A DNA stretch of 64,000 nucleotides from Paenibacillus silvisoli (lineage in GTDB: Bacteria > Bacillota > Bacilli > Paenibacillales > Paenibacillaceae). Below are positions 35,249-43,579 of this stretch, piece by piece; positions within the stretch are counted from its first letter, which is position 1, and each line of letters starts with the position of its first letter. The stretch is from contig NZ_CP133017.1 of NCBI RefSeq assembly GCF_030866765.1, positions 5,236,501-5,300,500 on the forward strand, given 5' to 3'. The notes beneath the pieces were generated by a model. It did no database searches. It was not told the DNA's origin and saw only the letters and a program-made list of their open reading frames with translations. A program made the translations under genes and the position numbers.

Positions 35249-36184
35249 TTATTTCGGATAGTGCCAAAGCTGCAGGGCTGCGCCCTTTACGCCGGCAACA
35301 TTGCCCGCCGCCGCCAGCTTCAATTCAACGGCTTTCCACATGGCAGCCGATGTTCGCTTCTGCGTCTCCCGACGGATCGCCGACAAGAAAGCGTCACCCG
35401 CTTCCGCCACGCCTCCGCCGATGATCACGGCCTCCGGATTAAACGTATGGATCAAGCTGCTAATGCCCGATGCTAATGCTGCAATCGCAATATTCATCAA
35501 CTGACTTGCTTGTGCATCCCCCTGCAGCCACGCCTGCATAACCGCCCGCGAATCGTTGAAGGAAGCGGCTTCCTCCTTGGCAAGCCGGGCAATCCCGCTG
35601 CCGGAAGCGTACAATTCCAAACAACCGAGGTTGCCGCATGAACACTGGGGTCCATTAAAATCGACGGATACATGTCCAAGCTCCCCTGCCCCGCCGAACG
35701 CCCCGCGAACCAGCCGTCCATTCTCGACAACGGCGCCGCCGATCCCGGTCCCGAGCGCCAAGCAGATAAAATGCCGCAGCCCCTTAGCCGCTCCGCAGCG
35801 CAGTTCCGCTACGGCCATGACGTTCACGTCATTATCTACGATAATCGGCAAATCGGGAAAGCGCTCCTCAGCCCGGGCTTGAATACGCATTCCGGTCCAG
35901 CCAGGCAGCGTATCGACCGCATAGGCTACCGAGCCGCTGGCGAAATCAATCTGACCGGCACTCCCGATCCCGATTCCTTTAATCACGACCGCGTCTTTCA
36001 TTCGGTCCACCAAGCCAAGCATTCGCTCGATGCCTTGCAACGTCCTCTCCATCACGGCAGCAGCGCCTTGTATCGCCTCTGTCGGTATTTGCTCATCTGC
36101 ATAAAGCTTTCCTTGTGCGTCGACTAAGGCAAAATGAATTTTCGTCCCTCCGATATCCACGCCAACCGACAACTCAAGCGGCAT
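35249..36184 (-). CDS. ROK-family sugar kinase
   Basis: About 311 residues. The ATP loop DIGGTKIHFALVD is at the N-terminus, LGTGIGGAVV gives the phosphate-binding site, and GELGHVSVDFNGPQCSCGNLGCLE contains the ROK zinc motif and the substrate glutamate and histidine. The ATG at 36184 follows GGGAGG by six bases. The neighbouring nanE makes N-acetylmannosamine kinase a good guess, though glucose or N-acetylglucosamine remain possible. Third gene of the cluster. Confidence 0.92.
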   Translation of the reverse strand: MPLELSVGVDIGGTKIHFALVDAQGKLYADEQIPTEAIQGAAAVMERTLQGIERMLGLVDRMKDAVVIKGIGIGSAGQIDFASGSVAYAVDTLPGWTGMRIQARAEERFPDLPIIVDNDVNVMAVAELRCGAAKGLRHFICLALGTGIGGAVVENGRLVRGAFGGAGELGHVSVDFNGPQCSCGNLGCLELYASGSGIARLAKEEAASFNDSRAVMQAWLQGDAQASQLMNIAIAALASGISSLIHTFNPEAVIIGGGVAEAGDAFLSAIRRETQKRTSAAMWKAVELKLAAAGNVAGVKGAALQLWHYPK

Positions 36185-36202
36185 AACCAACCTCCCGAGA
36201 GT

Positions 36203-37072
36203 TTAATAGAGCTTATCCGCTACCGCATTCGCCGTCTTCGTAATGGAATCGCTCGTCTCGCTCTTCTTCTGCAAGGTAATCAAGGTGGATAAAATGTCCA
36301 GCAAATGGATCTGCGCCATCTTAGTCGAAAGAGCTCCGCCCTGGAATGGCATCTCGCGGGATGGGATCAGAAGCACCGTATCCGCATAGTTCGTAATCGG
36401 CGATTTCGCATGACTGGTCAGGCAAATGACGGTCGCGCCGTTTTGCTTCGCCTGCTTGATCGGATCGACGAGATCCTTCGTGCTGCCGGAAGTCGATATG
36501 CCGATCACCACGTCGCCTTTCCCCACAAGAGCCGCGGACATCGCAATGATGTGGGAATCGCGCTGCGCCTCCACTTTGAAGCCAAGGCGCATGAGCAAAT
36601 AATGCGTATCGAGCGCGGTAATCCCTGAAGAGCCGACCCCATAAACATAGATTTGCTTCGCGGCTAGTATAGACGATACCGCTTTGTTCATTTCGTCCAT
36701 ATCCAGCAAATCCATGGTTCCCTTTAGAATGCTCTCGTTGTTGGCCGTCACTTTGCGGACGATGTCCATCGGTTCGTCTTCGTCGTCGATTTCACTCTGC
36801 GTGTAGCTCGGCATATTGACCAGATCCTGCGCAATCGAAAGCTTGAAATCATGATAGCCTCGGAACCCCAGCGTTCGGCAAAACCGGATGACCGACGTTT
36901 CGCCAACGCCCGCCATTTCGGCCAAGTCCGTAACGGTTGAAAGGACGGCGGCTTCCGGATTGAGCTGAACCGTATCGGCCACCTTCTTCTCCGCTTTGGT
37001 CATGGATGAATAGACGCTTGCGATCATGAGCAATGTATTCGAGGTGTTGTTTAACTTGCGTACCTTCTTCAT
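36203..37072 (-). CDS. MurR/RpiR family transcriptional regulator
   Basis: 289 residues: an N-terminal helix-turn-helix (AEMAGVGETSVIRFCRTLGFRG, about residues 52-73) and a C-terminal SIS sugar-phosphate-binding domain (VYGVGSSGITALDTHYLL, GDVVIGISTSGSTKDLV). The family senses phosphosugars such as N-acetylmannosamine-6-phosphate or N-acetylmuramic acid-6-phosphate. Located between nanE and the ROK kinase gene, it is the likely controller of this cluster and of the divergent DUF4127 gene. Confidence 0.92.
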   Translation of the reverse strand: MKKVRKLNNTSNTLLMIASVYSSMTKAEKKVADTVQLNPEAAVLSTVTDLAEMAGVGETSVIRFCRTLGFRGYHDFKLSIAQDLVNMPSYTQSEIDDEDEPMDIVRKVTANNESILKGTMDLLDMDEMNKAVSSILAAKQIYVYGVGSSGITALDTHYLLMRLGFKVEAQRDSHIIAMSAALVGKGDVVIGISTSGSTKDLVDPIKQAKQNGATVICLTSHAKSPITNYADTVLLIPSREMPFQGGALSTKMAQIHLLDILSTLITLQKKSETSDSITKTANAVADKLY

Positions 37073-37182
37073 CCGAAAACTCCCCTGTTCATTCGATTTA
37101 CTAATGAAAGAATAGATGATACCCGCTGCGCTCGCAAGGGAATTTCCGCGTTGCTTCCGTTCGCAATCCAGAATCCATCCGT

Positions 37183-37881
37183 CTATCCGAAATTACGGCT
37201 AAGGATAGCTTTGACGAACCGTTTCGTAATCTCCTGCGGTCTCGTAATCGCCGTGCCGACAACAACCGCGAATGCCCCGGCTTCGAAGCATCGCAGCATT
37301 TCGTCCACTGTCCAGATCCGTCCTTCCGCCAATACCGGAACACGGTTCAGAACGGCCAGCCGTTCGACCAATCCAATGTCCGGCTCCTCCCGCTGCGGGC
37401 TGTACGGCGTATAGCCGGACATCGTCGTCGAGATCAAATCGACCCCGAGCTCCATCGCCAGCACGCCTTCCTCATAGGTAGAAACATCCGCAACGAGCAT
37501 GACATCCGGATACGCGGCACGTATTTCCTGCAGCAATCCACGAAAGTCCTGACCGTTTGGCCGAGGCTGAACGGTTGCATCCAGCGCGATGAAATCGGAA
37601 CCCGCTGCGACCAGTTCCTCTACTTCTTTGATTGTCGGCGTTATATAGACATCGCTGTCCGGATAGTGCTTCTTATACAAACCGATCACCGGCAGCGAAC
37701 AGCGTGCTTTAATCGCCGCGATATCTTTGGGCGTATTCGCCCGAATCGCCGCCGCACCGCCCATTTCGGCTGCAACCGCCATAGCACTCATGATATTAGA
37801 CCCGAATAACGGCTCATGCTCCAATGCCTGGCAGGACACAATGCATCCGTTTCGCAGTTGCTCAATGAGCGATTGTTTCAT
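37183..37881 (-). CDS. nanE: N-acetylmannosamine-6-phosphate 2-epimerase
   Basis: About 232 residues from the ATG at 37881, with AAGGAG nine bases upstream. TIM-barrel NanE family, converting ManNAc-6-phosphate to GlcNAc-6-phosphate in sialic acid and ManNAc use. Motifs: SCQALEHEPL, AIRANTPKDIAAIK, PVIGLYKKHYPDSDVYITPT with the catalytic lysine region, FIALDATVQPRP, and GTAITRPQEIT at the phosphate site. First gene of a leftward cluster; the promoter region is shared with DUF4127. Neither a sialate lyase (nanA) nor nagA lies in the window, but nagB does, at 56 kb. Confidence 0.94.
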   Translation of the reverse strand: MKQSLIEQLRNGCIVSCQALEHEPLFGSNIMSAMAVAAEMGGAAAIRANTPKDIAAIKARCSLPVIGLYKKHYPDSDVYITPTIKEVEELVAAGSDFIALDATVQPRPNGQDFRGLLQEIRAAYPDVMLVADVSTYEEGVLAMELGVDLISTTMSGYTPYSPQREEPDIGLVERLAVLNRVPVLAEGRIWTVDEMLRCFEAGAFAVVVGTAITRPQEITKRFVKAILSRNFG

Positions 37882-37932
37882 CAAATCTGCTCCTTTGACT
37901 TTGAAAATAGGTCGTTTGCGGTTCTCGTATTC

Positions 37933-37961
37933 ATCATAGCATCGTTTTTTTAGGAATGGAA
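37933..37961 (-). promoter_or_regulatory. predicted nanE promoter
   Basis: TTCCAT and TATGAT on the minus strand, 17 bases apart, about 50 bases before the nanE start. The -10 box is good, the -35 box weak. Confidence 0.45.
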
Positions 37962-37976
37962 GAATTCTTTTTTTTG

Positions 37977-37994
37977 AAATCATAAATTGGATTT
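37977..37994. promoter_or_regulatory. candidate operator between nanE and the DUF4127 gene
   Basis: Inverted repeat AAATC-N8-GATTT in the A/T-rich divergent promoter region, between the two -10 boxes. A reasonable site for the RpiR-type regulator encoded in the cluster; not tested. Confidence 0.35.
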
Positions 37995-38020
37995 ATTCTT
38001 TTTTATGTTGATGCTATAAT
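37992..38020 (+). promoter_or_regulatory. predicted promoter of the DUF4127 gene
   Basis: A perfect TATAAT at 38015-38020 with a weak TTTATT 17 bases upstream, 42 bases before the start codon. The poor -35 box suggests activation or repression by a regulator. Confidence 0.5.
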
Positions 38021-38061
38021 GAGCTTGTTTCCATATTTTTATATATCGGAGGACGCCTCTT

Positions 38062-39639
38062 ATGTTCCAGGTTGCTTATTTACCGCTCGACGAGAGACCT
38101 TGCAATGTGCAATATCCGCTCGAACTCGCACGGCTCGGAGGTATGACGGTAACGTCTCCGCCTAAGGCCATACTCGGGAACAAAAAAAAGCCGGCCGAGC
38201 ATAGCGGAATCAAACATTGGCTGCTTGAAACCGCCGGAAACGCGGACGTACTGATTGTTTCGATCGACATGCTCGTCTATGGCGGCATCGTCCCTTCTCG
38301 TCTGCATCATTTTTCGCAAGAAGAGGCGCTTGCCAAGCTTCACCTGCTGCGTGAACTGAAGCTCCGCTTCCCCGCGCTCAAAATCTATGGCATGAACCTC
38401 ATCATGCGTACGCCTTCCTACAATAGCGATGACGAAGAGCCTCACTACTACGAGCAGTACGGCAATCTAATCTATCAATATTCCTGGTTGAACGACAAAC
38501 GGGCGCATCACCCGCTCAACCCGGCCGAACAAGCCGATTGGGATCATGTGCAGCAATCCATTCCTGCTTCCGTGCTTCATGAGCATTTGAACCGCCGATG
38601 CGTAAACGCTGCGGTGAATGAGGCATCCATCCAACTCGTTCAGGATGACATCCTGGATATGCTGATTATCCCGTTGGACGACAATGCCGAGTACGGATTT
38701 ACCGCTGCGGAACGAAACAACCTGATCGTGCTCACGGACAGTCTCAACTTGAATCATTGTATCCATATTTATCCGGGAGCCGACGAAGCCGGATGCACCT
38801 TAATGAGCCGCGTTTTCTGCGATCTCCATGCCTATGCGCCGGAGCTTTACGTCCGGTATTCCTCCACGCTTGGCCCTACGATCATTCCATGTCTAGAGGA
38901 TCGTACGCTGGGCGAAAGCGTTAAAGCCCATGTCACCGCGGCAGGCGGCTTCATTGGCGATTCTTCCGGCGAGGCCGACTTTATTCTCATGGTGAACTCG
39001 CCTGCCGCCGGACAGAATGCCGTAGCCGGCGGCGCGACTCCGGTTCGGGACCGTCATCGCTTCTATTTCTCCGAAGTTAACCCTCGGGAATTCGCGACGG
39101 CGATGAAACGCTATCTCGATAAAGGCATGATCGTCGCGCTGGCCGACGTTGCAACGTTGAACGGCAGCGATCAATCCTTGATGCAATCGCTGGCCGCGCA
39201 AGGATTGCTGAAGTCCATCCATGCTTACGCAGGCTGGAACACATCGGGCAACACGCTCGGTACGGTTATTGCCCACGGCATTATCGAATCGTATTACAAG
39301 CTGCGTCCGCAGCTCGACAACGGCGATCGAAACCGGTTCAGCCGGGAATTTTATATGCAGCGGCTTATTGAAGATTGGGGCTATCAATCCATAGCAAGGT
39401 CACGCATTCACATAGAGCAGCTTCCGCTCATCGGGGGGACGTATTTCGATATTACGGCGCAATACGATCAGGTCGTCGAGCTCGTCCGCTCGATGCTGGA
39501 GGACTTCATCCAACGGTATTTGAAGGATTTGTCCGATGAAAGGATCCAACTGCGCGACCTTCGAATGCCTTGGAAGCGGATGTTCGAGGTGGGCTTTCAT
39601 GTTCGATTGGAACCATCTCCAGTTATAGAAAAAAGCTGA
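38062..39639 (+). CDS. DUF4127 family protein
   Basis: 525 residues, soluble. Family hallmarks are the opening VAYLPLDERPCNVQYP, VLIVSIDMLVYGGIVPSR (about residues 70-87), LIMRTPSYNSDDEEPHYY and the C-terminal AYAGWNTSGNTLGTVIAHG. Conserved Asp, Glu, Arg and Asn residues suggest an enzyme, but no activity is known to me for DUF4127. It is divergent from nanE with a shared regulatory region, which ties it to amino-sugar use. GGAGG precedes the ATG and a terminator follows. Confidence 0.9.
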   Translation: MFQVAYLPLDERPCNVQYPLELARLGGMTVTSPPKAILGNKKKPAEHSGIKHWLLETAGNADVLIVSIDMLVYGGIVPSRLHHFSQEEALAKLHLLRELKLRFPALKIYGMNLIMRTPSYNSDDEEPHYYEQYGNLIYQYSWLNDKRAHHPLNPAEQADWDHVQQSIPASVLHEHLNRRCVNAAVNEASIQLVQDDILDMLIIPLDDNAEYGFTAAERNNLIVLTDSLNLNHCIHIYPGADEAGCTLMSRVFCDLHAYAPELYVRYSSTLGPTIIPCLEDRTLGESVKAHVTAAGGFIGDSSGEADFILMVNSPAAGQNAVAGGATPVRDRHRFYFSEVNPREFATAMKRYLDKGMIVALADVATLNGSDQSLMQSLAAQGLLKSIHAYAGWNTSGNTLGTVIAHGIIESYYKLRPQLDNGDRNRFSREFYMQRLIEDWGYQSIARSRIHIEQLPLIGGTYFDITAQYDQVVELVRSMLEDFIQRYLKDLSDERIQLRDLRMPWKRMFEVGFHVRLEPSPVIEKS

Positions 39640-39664
39640 TCCGCTAGTGGATCAGCTTTTTTCA
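39631..39664. terminator. bidirectional intrinsic terminator
   Basis: A 12-bp perfect stem AAAAGCTGATCC / GGATCAGCTTTT with a six-base loop and T-runs on both sides, between the convergent DUF4127 and Nudix genes. Confidence 0.9.
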
Positions 39665-39670
39665 TTCAAA

Positions 39671-40102
39671 CTATTCCAGCCACTCTCTCGGCCCGATGAG
39701 GTGAAATAGACGATCGTGATCCGTGTTCAGAGCTTCACGAATGCGTTTGATCGTGAAATCGCTAATCGGTCTAGGCAGCTCATCGATATCATAATACCGG
39801 CATTCCGTTACTTCCGCCGCATCAGGCTGAGGCGGTTGATCGCCAAGCACGCGGCAAATGAAAACAAAATGATGCATATCGTTTCTTGGTTCATAATACA
39901 CGCCGGTTAAACGCCCCACGCTTACTGCAAGACCTGTCTCTTCAAGCACCTCTCTCTTCGCCGTCTCTTGCGCGGATTCGTTCTGTTCCGATAGTCCACC
40001 AGGCAGCTCCCAGTTAAACTTGCCGTAGTTGTGTTTGACTAAAAGTACTTGTCCTTCTGAATTCGTAATGACAGCAGCTGCTCCTACAGGTTTATTCGAC
40101 AT
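39671..40102 (-). CDS. Nudix hydrolase
   Basis: 143 residues. The Nudix box is complete: GGLSEQNESAQETAKREVLEETGL (G-x5-E-x7-REVLEETGL), holding the metal-binding glutamates. It hydrolyses a nucleoside diphosphate linked to another group; the substrate is unknown. AGGGGG precedes the ATG. Confidence 0.92.
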   Translation of the reverse strand: MSNKPVGAAAVITNSEGQVLLVKHNYGKFNWELPGGLSEQNESAQETAKREVLEETGLAVSVGRLTGVYYEPRNDMHHFVFICRVLGDQPPQPDAAEVTECRYYDIDELPRPISDFTIKRIREALNTDHDRLFHLIGPREWLE

Positions 40103-40189
40103 TATGAGTCCCCCTAGTCATTCCAATATGTTCCACCCAATAGACGCAAATGTTCCATATTTGTTGCGTGATCTCGCTAAAACGGCCTT

Positions 40190-40627
40190 TTAACTTTTAT
40201 GTAGGATCCACTCGTAGAGCTCGTTAAAAACGACTTCGGTTTCGCCCTTCATTTGATATTGTTTTTGATCGCTAATCAGGACGCCGGATTCATTGATGTC
40301 AAAGGAATAATTGCCCAACTCACCTTCCGCATTTCGATAAAAGAAAGTCATGATGATTACGCGATCCGTACTCCCCTTATAGGTATTCAGCTCCCGCGTG
40401 TACCTTTCGGAGCCCAGGATGTCGATCAGCTCATCGACGGACGAATGATCATCCATTGGCAAGGAATATGGCTTGCTTTCCCCTTCAGCAATGATGATGC
40501 AATCGATCTTTTCAATTGTAGCCGTATGTCTTAGTAGGCTTTCAATTTTCAGCGGATAAGCGAAATACCAAACAAGGCCTAGCGCTAGGAATAGAACTGC
40601 ACTGAATGAAAGTAAGCGCAACTTCAA
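40190..40627 (-). CDS. hypothetical membrane-anchored protein
   Basis: About 145 residues. One N-terminal membrane helix (LSFSAVLFLALGLVWYFAY) anchors a small extracytoplasmic alpha/beta domain (SSVDELIDILGSERYTREL, IIMTFFYRNAEGELGNYSFDI). The TTG at 40627 is preferred because GTGAGG is eight bases upstream; a GTG at 40636 is also possible. Family not recognised. Confidence 0.6.
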   Translation of the reverse strand: MKLRLLSFSAVLFLALGLVWYFAYPLKIESLLRHTATIEKIDCIIIAEGESKPYSLPMDDHSSVDELIDILGSERYTRELNTYKGSTDRVIIMTFFYRNAEGELGNYSFDINESGVLISDQKQYQMKGETEVVFNELYEWILHKS

Positions 40628-40735
40628 GGTCAGCACCTCACGGATACATGGGATTGGCAGCTATGGCGCAAGCTAACGTTTGAAACATTTTCACGAAGCA
40701 GCTCGTTTAAAGGGTAGCTTCGCAACGAACACAGA

Positions 40736-41461
40736 ATGGAGATGAACCTCATGAAGAAAAAACAGACTCTCAAAATGATCGCAATCGCGGCGCTGCTGAC
40801 CGGCGCGATGATGCTCTCCGCTTGCTCCAACGACAATTCGGCCAACGATAACGATACCGCTTCTCAACATGACAATGTCACCCCACCTTCGAACTCGACG
40901 AATACGGGCGACAATCAATCGGATGCCGGAAATGGCAGCTCGAACGGCAACACCTCGAATCAGCCGACAGATAATACCGGCAACAACACGTCGGACAACA
41001 CGTCGCCTCCGTCGACCGACGAGAGCCAAACGACGCAAGAGATCAAAGCGTTGTTGACGCTGGCGAAGGAAGGGAAAGTAAAAGGCATTCCTTTTGCGGC
41101 GCATACGGGCCTGATCGACGACGTTGAGAAGGAATGGGGCAAATCCGACAAAACGGATTTTGCCGGCAAAGGCAACTATGCGACCTATGCCAAGAAGCAC
41201 GCCGTGATCGGCTTCAACAAAGGCAGCGTCATCTTCGATGTCCGCTCCGAGGCGGCCGAGCTGCAAACGCTGACGTTGAAGGAAATCGAAGCCGCGCTTG
41301 GCAAGGCCGATAAAGTCACGACAAACGGCAACGACAACATCTACAGCTACGAAGCGAACAAAACCTTCGAGCTCCGCTTCGTTATTCCGTCCGATACGGG
41401 CAAGGTGCACCATATCTCGGTGTACTCGCCTGATGATACCCGAAATAATATGGCAGGTTAA
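40736..41461 (+). CDS. YjgB-like DUF4309 lipoprotein
   Basis: About 240 residues. The signal peptide ends in the lipobox MLSACSND (lipidated cysteine near residue 30), followed by about 70 residues of Asn/Thr/Ser/Asp-rich spacer. The C-terminal domain (residues 100-235) matches YjgB/DUF4309: IPFAAHTGLIDDVEKEWGKSD, YATYAKKHAVIGFNKGSVIFDVRS. The Bacillus homologue is an exported protein of unknown function. The first ATG at 40736 or the ATG before KKKQTLK (six residues later) may be used. Confidence 0.85.
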   Translation: MEMNLMKKKQTLKMIAIAALLTGAMMLSACSNDNSANDNDTASQHDNVTPPSNSTNTGDNQSDAGNGSSNGNTSNQPTDNTGNNTSDNTSPPSTDESQTTQEIKALLTLAKEGKVKGIPFAAHTGLIDDVEKEWGKSDKTDFAGKGNYATYAKKHAVIGFNKGSVIFDVRSEAAELQTLTLKEIEAALGKADKVTTNGNDNIYSYEANKTFELRFVIPSDTGKVHHISVYSPDDTRNNMAG

Positions 41462-41467
41462 GCGAGA

Positions 41468-41516
41468 AAAGGGGCATTCCTCAGTCATCCACGATGACCT
41501 TGGAATGCCCCTTTCA
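41468..41516. terminator. intrinsic terminator
   Basis: Stem AAAGGGGCATTCC / GGAATGCCCCTTT with an inner GTCATC/GATGAC helix, seven bases after the YjgB-like gene. Confidence 0.8.
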
Positions 41517-41551
41517 ACTCTTATACGATTATGAAGGACCGGAAAACGGTA

Positions 41552-41710
41552 TTAGTAACCTTTGCCGACTCCGCCGAGAACCGGGTTATACGGTCCGCCA
41601 CAGCTGCCGAGACCGCCGCTGAAGCAGCCACAGATAACGATCACGAGAAGAATAAAGAGCACCAAGATAGAACCTGCGCTCGTAAAAGCGCCACCTACAT
41701 GACCTGACAT
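41552..41710 (-). CDS. YjcZ-type tiny sporulation membrane protein
   Basis: About 52 residues from the ATG at 41710, with GGAGGT ten bases upstream. A short Gly/Ser-rich head, one hydrophobic helix AGSILVLFILLVIVICGCF that matches the YjcZ/SscA family core, and a glycine-rich tail. Members are small spore-coat or spore-assembly proteins in bacilli. Points to a spore-former. Confidence 0.8.
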   Translation of the reverse strand: MSGHVGGAFTSAGSILVLFILLVIVICGCFSGGLGSCGGPYNPVLGGVGKGY

Positions 41711-41823
41711 ATTGCATAGCACCTCCGGGTTTAGAGTACTTTGTAAGATATGTCCGCGATTAGGAAACGGACTGGGTGTTTGGAGGGGATACAATCGTTC
41801 AGGTATAGATGCCTATCTATAGG

Positions 41824-43428
41824 TTAAGTTGCCGGACTCCCTGACTCCTTCGACATAACCGGCAGCATGATGCAAAATACGGTCCCCTTCGCGCTAGTCT
41901 CTTTCACGTCCATGCGCCCTCCATGATCCTGCACGATCTTATGCGAAATCGACAATCCGAGGCCGGTGCCATGTCCTTTGGTCGTATAGAACGGCTCGAA
42001 TAGCTTTTCTCTCGTATCCTCGGACATGCCGGATCCGGTGTCCGACAGCTCGATGCAGGCCTCTCCATCCACGCCGTACACGTGAACTCCGACTTGCCCG
42101 AGATCGTCCATCGCATCAATCGAGTTTTTGAACAAGTTCACGAGCACCTGCACGATTTTATCCTTATCCACTAACACATATAGAGGATCGTCAGGATAGT
42201 CGACGCTGAGGTGATGACCTTTCCTCACGATCTCCGTTCCCATAATCGAAATCGCCCGTTCAATGCAGGACTGGACCGATTCGGCTTTCATTTGGGACAG
42301 ATTCGGTTTGGAAAACTGTAAAAACTCGGACGTCAGCTCGCTGACTCGCGTAATTTCATCCATGATCATCGGATGATAGCGTTCGATGTCCTTGTATTCG
42401 TTCTGGTAAGCCAGCTGCAGAAAGCCTTTGATCGTCGTCAGCGGGTTGCGGATCTCGTGGGCCATGCCGGCCGCGAGCTCTCCGATCACCTTTAATTTAT
42501 CCGCGCGGAAAAAGTGCTCGTCCCGCTTCATCCAAATATCTTTCTTCTGGAGAAAGAGCTGCTTCTCGACTTCCTCGATCGTTTCGTTAATCGTGCGCCC
42601 ATTCGAAAAGGCATACGCATAAATGATATCCAAATTCGATGAATGCTCGATGATATGATCCAATCCCTGCTTCATATGCGCTTCCATAGCCGATGCATCC
42701 GAGAATTCCAGCGCGACCGCGAACTCGCTTCCGCCGTAACGGGAGACAATCGCGGTATCGAAATGGCTGACGATCTGTCCGGCAATATCTTTCAAATTGT
42801 CGTTCGCCTGCTCATATCCGTGCTGGAAATTGACGACCCTCAAATCCTGGCAGTTCATAATCAGCAGGCAAAATTCGCCGCCCGCCTTCATTCGGCTCAG
42901 CTCTTTACGGAATTCATGGTAGTTGAGCAGCCCGGTGAGGACGTCCTTCTTCGAAAGCTCGTCGTTTATAAGCTCAAGGTTCTTTGTCTCGACTTCTTTG
43001 CTCTTAATAATCCATACCAAGGTGACGAAAACTAGTGAACTGGCAAGGTCGGAGAGGGTAACGAGCACAGCGTATTCATTAGGCACGGAATAGGTAAAGC
43101 GAATAAGGCTGTACAGCGTCATGATGAGGAGAGCTTGTAAAATCGCTCGCAGCAAATGTTCACTGCGCAGCAGCTGCCTGATCAGCAGCATGACATAGAT
43201 GGTCAAGCACCAATTGAGATGGGCCAGCCAATGAAATAAGGCTAATATCGCGATTTGGATGTACATCTGCTTGTTGTTGTTCTGCTTAGCGTTAAAGGCG
43301 AGGAACACCGCGACAGCCGCGGCAATCATGGTAAGAGGATAATCCGTCCGTTCCAGGTAGATCGACGAAAACGAAATGATGACCAGCACGATCGGAAGCA
43401 AAATTTTGAACAAAATGGTGTTTGCCAT
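41824..43428 (-). CDS. membrane sensor histidine kinase with degenerate GGDEF domain
   Basis: About 534 residues from the ATG at 43428, with AAGGTG nine bases upstream; a TTG at 43491 would add 21. Five to six N-terminal membrane helices (to about residue 155), then a GGDEF-like domain whose signature reads YGGSEF in place of GGDEF, so cyclase activity is doubtful. A HisKA domain follows with HEIRNPLTTIKGFLQ (phospho-histidine) and a HATPase domain with NSIDAMDD, DTGSGM and GHGTGLGLSI. The kinase half resembles the sporulation kinases KinB/KinD/KinE. An orphan without a response regulator, it may feed the Spo0F phosphorelay. Confidence 0.88.
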   Translation of the reverse strand: MANTILFKILLPIVLVIISFSSIYLERTDYPLTMIAAAVAVFLAFNAKQNNNKQMYIQIAILALFHWLAHLNWCLTIYVMLLIRQLLRSEHLLRAILQALLIMTLYSLIRFTYSVPNEYAVLVTLSDLASSLVFVTLVWIIKSKEVETKNLELINDELSKKDVLTGLLNYHEFRKELSRMKAGGEFCLLIMNCQDLRVVNFQHGYEQANDNLKDIAGQIVSHFDTAIVSRYGGSEFAVALEFSDASAMEAHMKQGLDHIIEHSSNLDIIYAYAFSNGRTINETIEEVEKQLFLQKKDIWMKRDEHFFRADKLKVIGELAAGMAHEIRNPLTTIKGFLQLAYQNEYKDIERYHPMIMDEITRVSELTSEFLQFSKPNLSQMKAESVQSCIERAISIMGTEIVRKGHHLSVDYPDDPLYVLVDKDKIVQVLVNLFKNSIDAMDDLGQVGVHVYGVDGEACIELSDTGSGMSEDTREKLFEPFYTTKGHGTGLGLSISHKIVQDHGGRMDVKETSAKGTVFCIMLPVMSKESGSPAT

Positions 43429-43533
43429 ATTCAATGTCACCTTGTTCCCCGAAATTTCATCACGCGCGATTCCACTCTTAAAATTCGGCAATATTCTTGC
43501 AATATCCTGCCCACATGACGAAGATTATGGACG

Positions 43534-43568
43534 TAAAAAAAGAGTGAACAGGGATGCCCCTGCCCACT
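43534..43568 (-). terminator. intrinsic terminator of the UxaA-family gene
   Basis: Stem of 11 bp (AGTGGGCAGGG with CCCTGTTCACT on the minus strand, one G-T pair) and a GCAT loop, then CTTTTTTT. It lies directly after the stop codon. Confidence 0.85.
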
Positions 43569-43579
43569 CCTTTACAATT

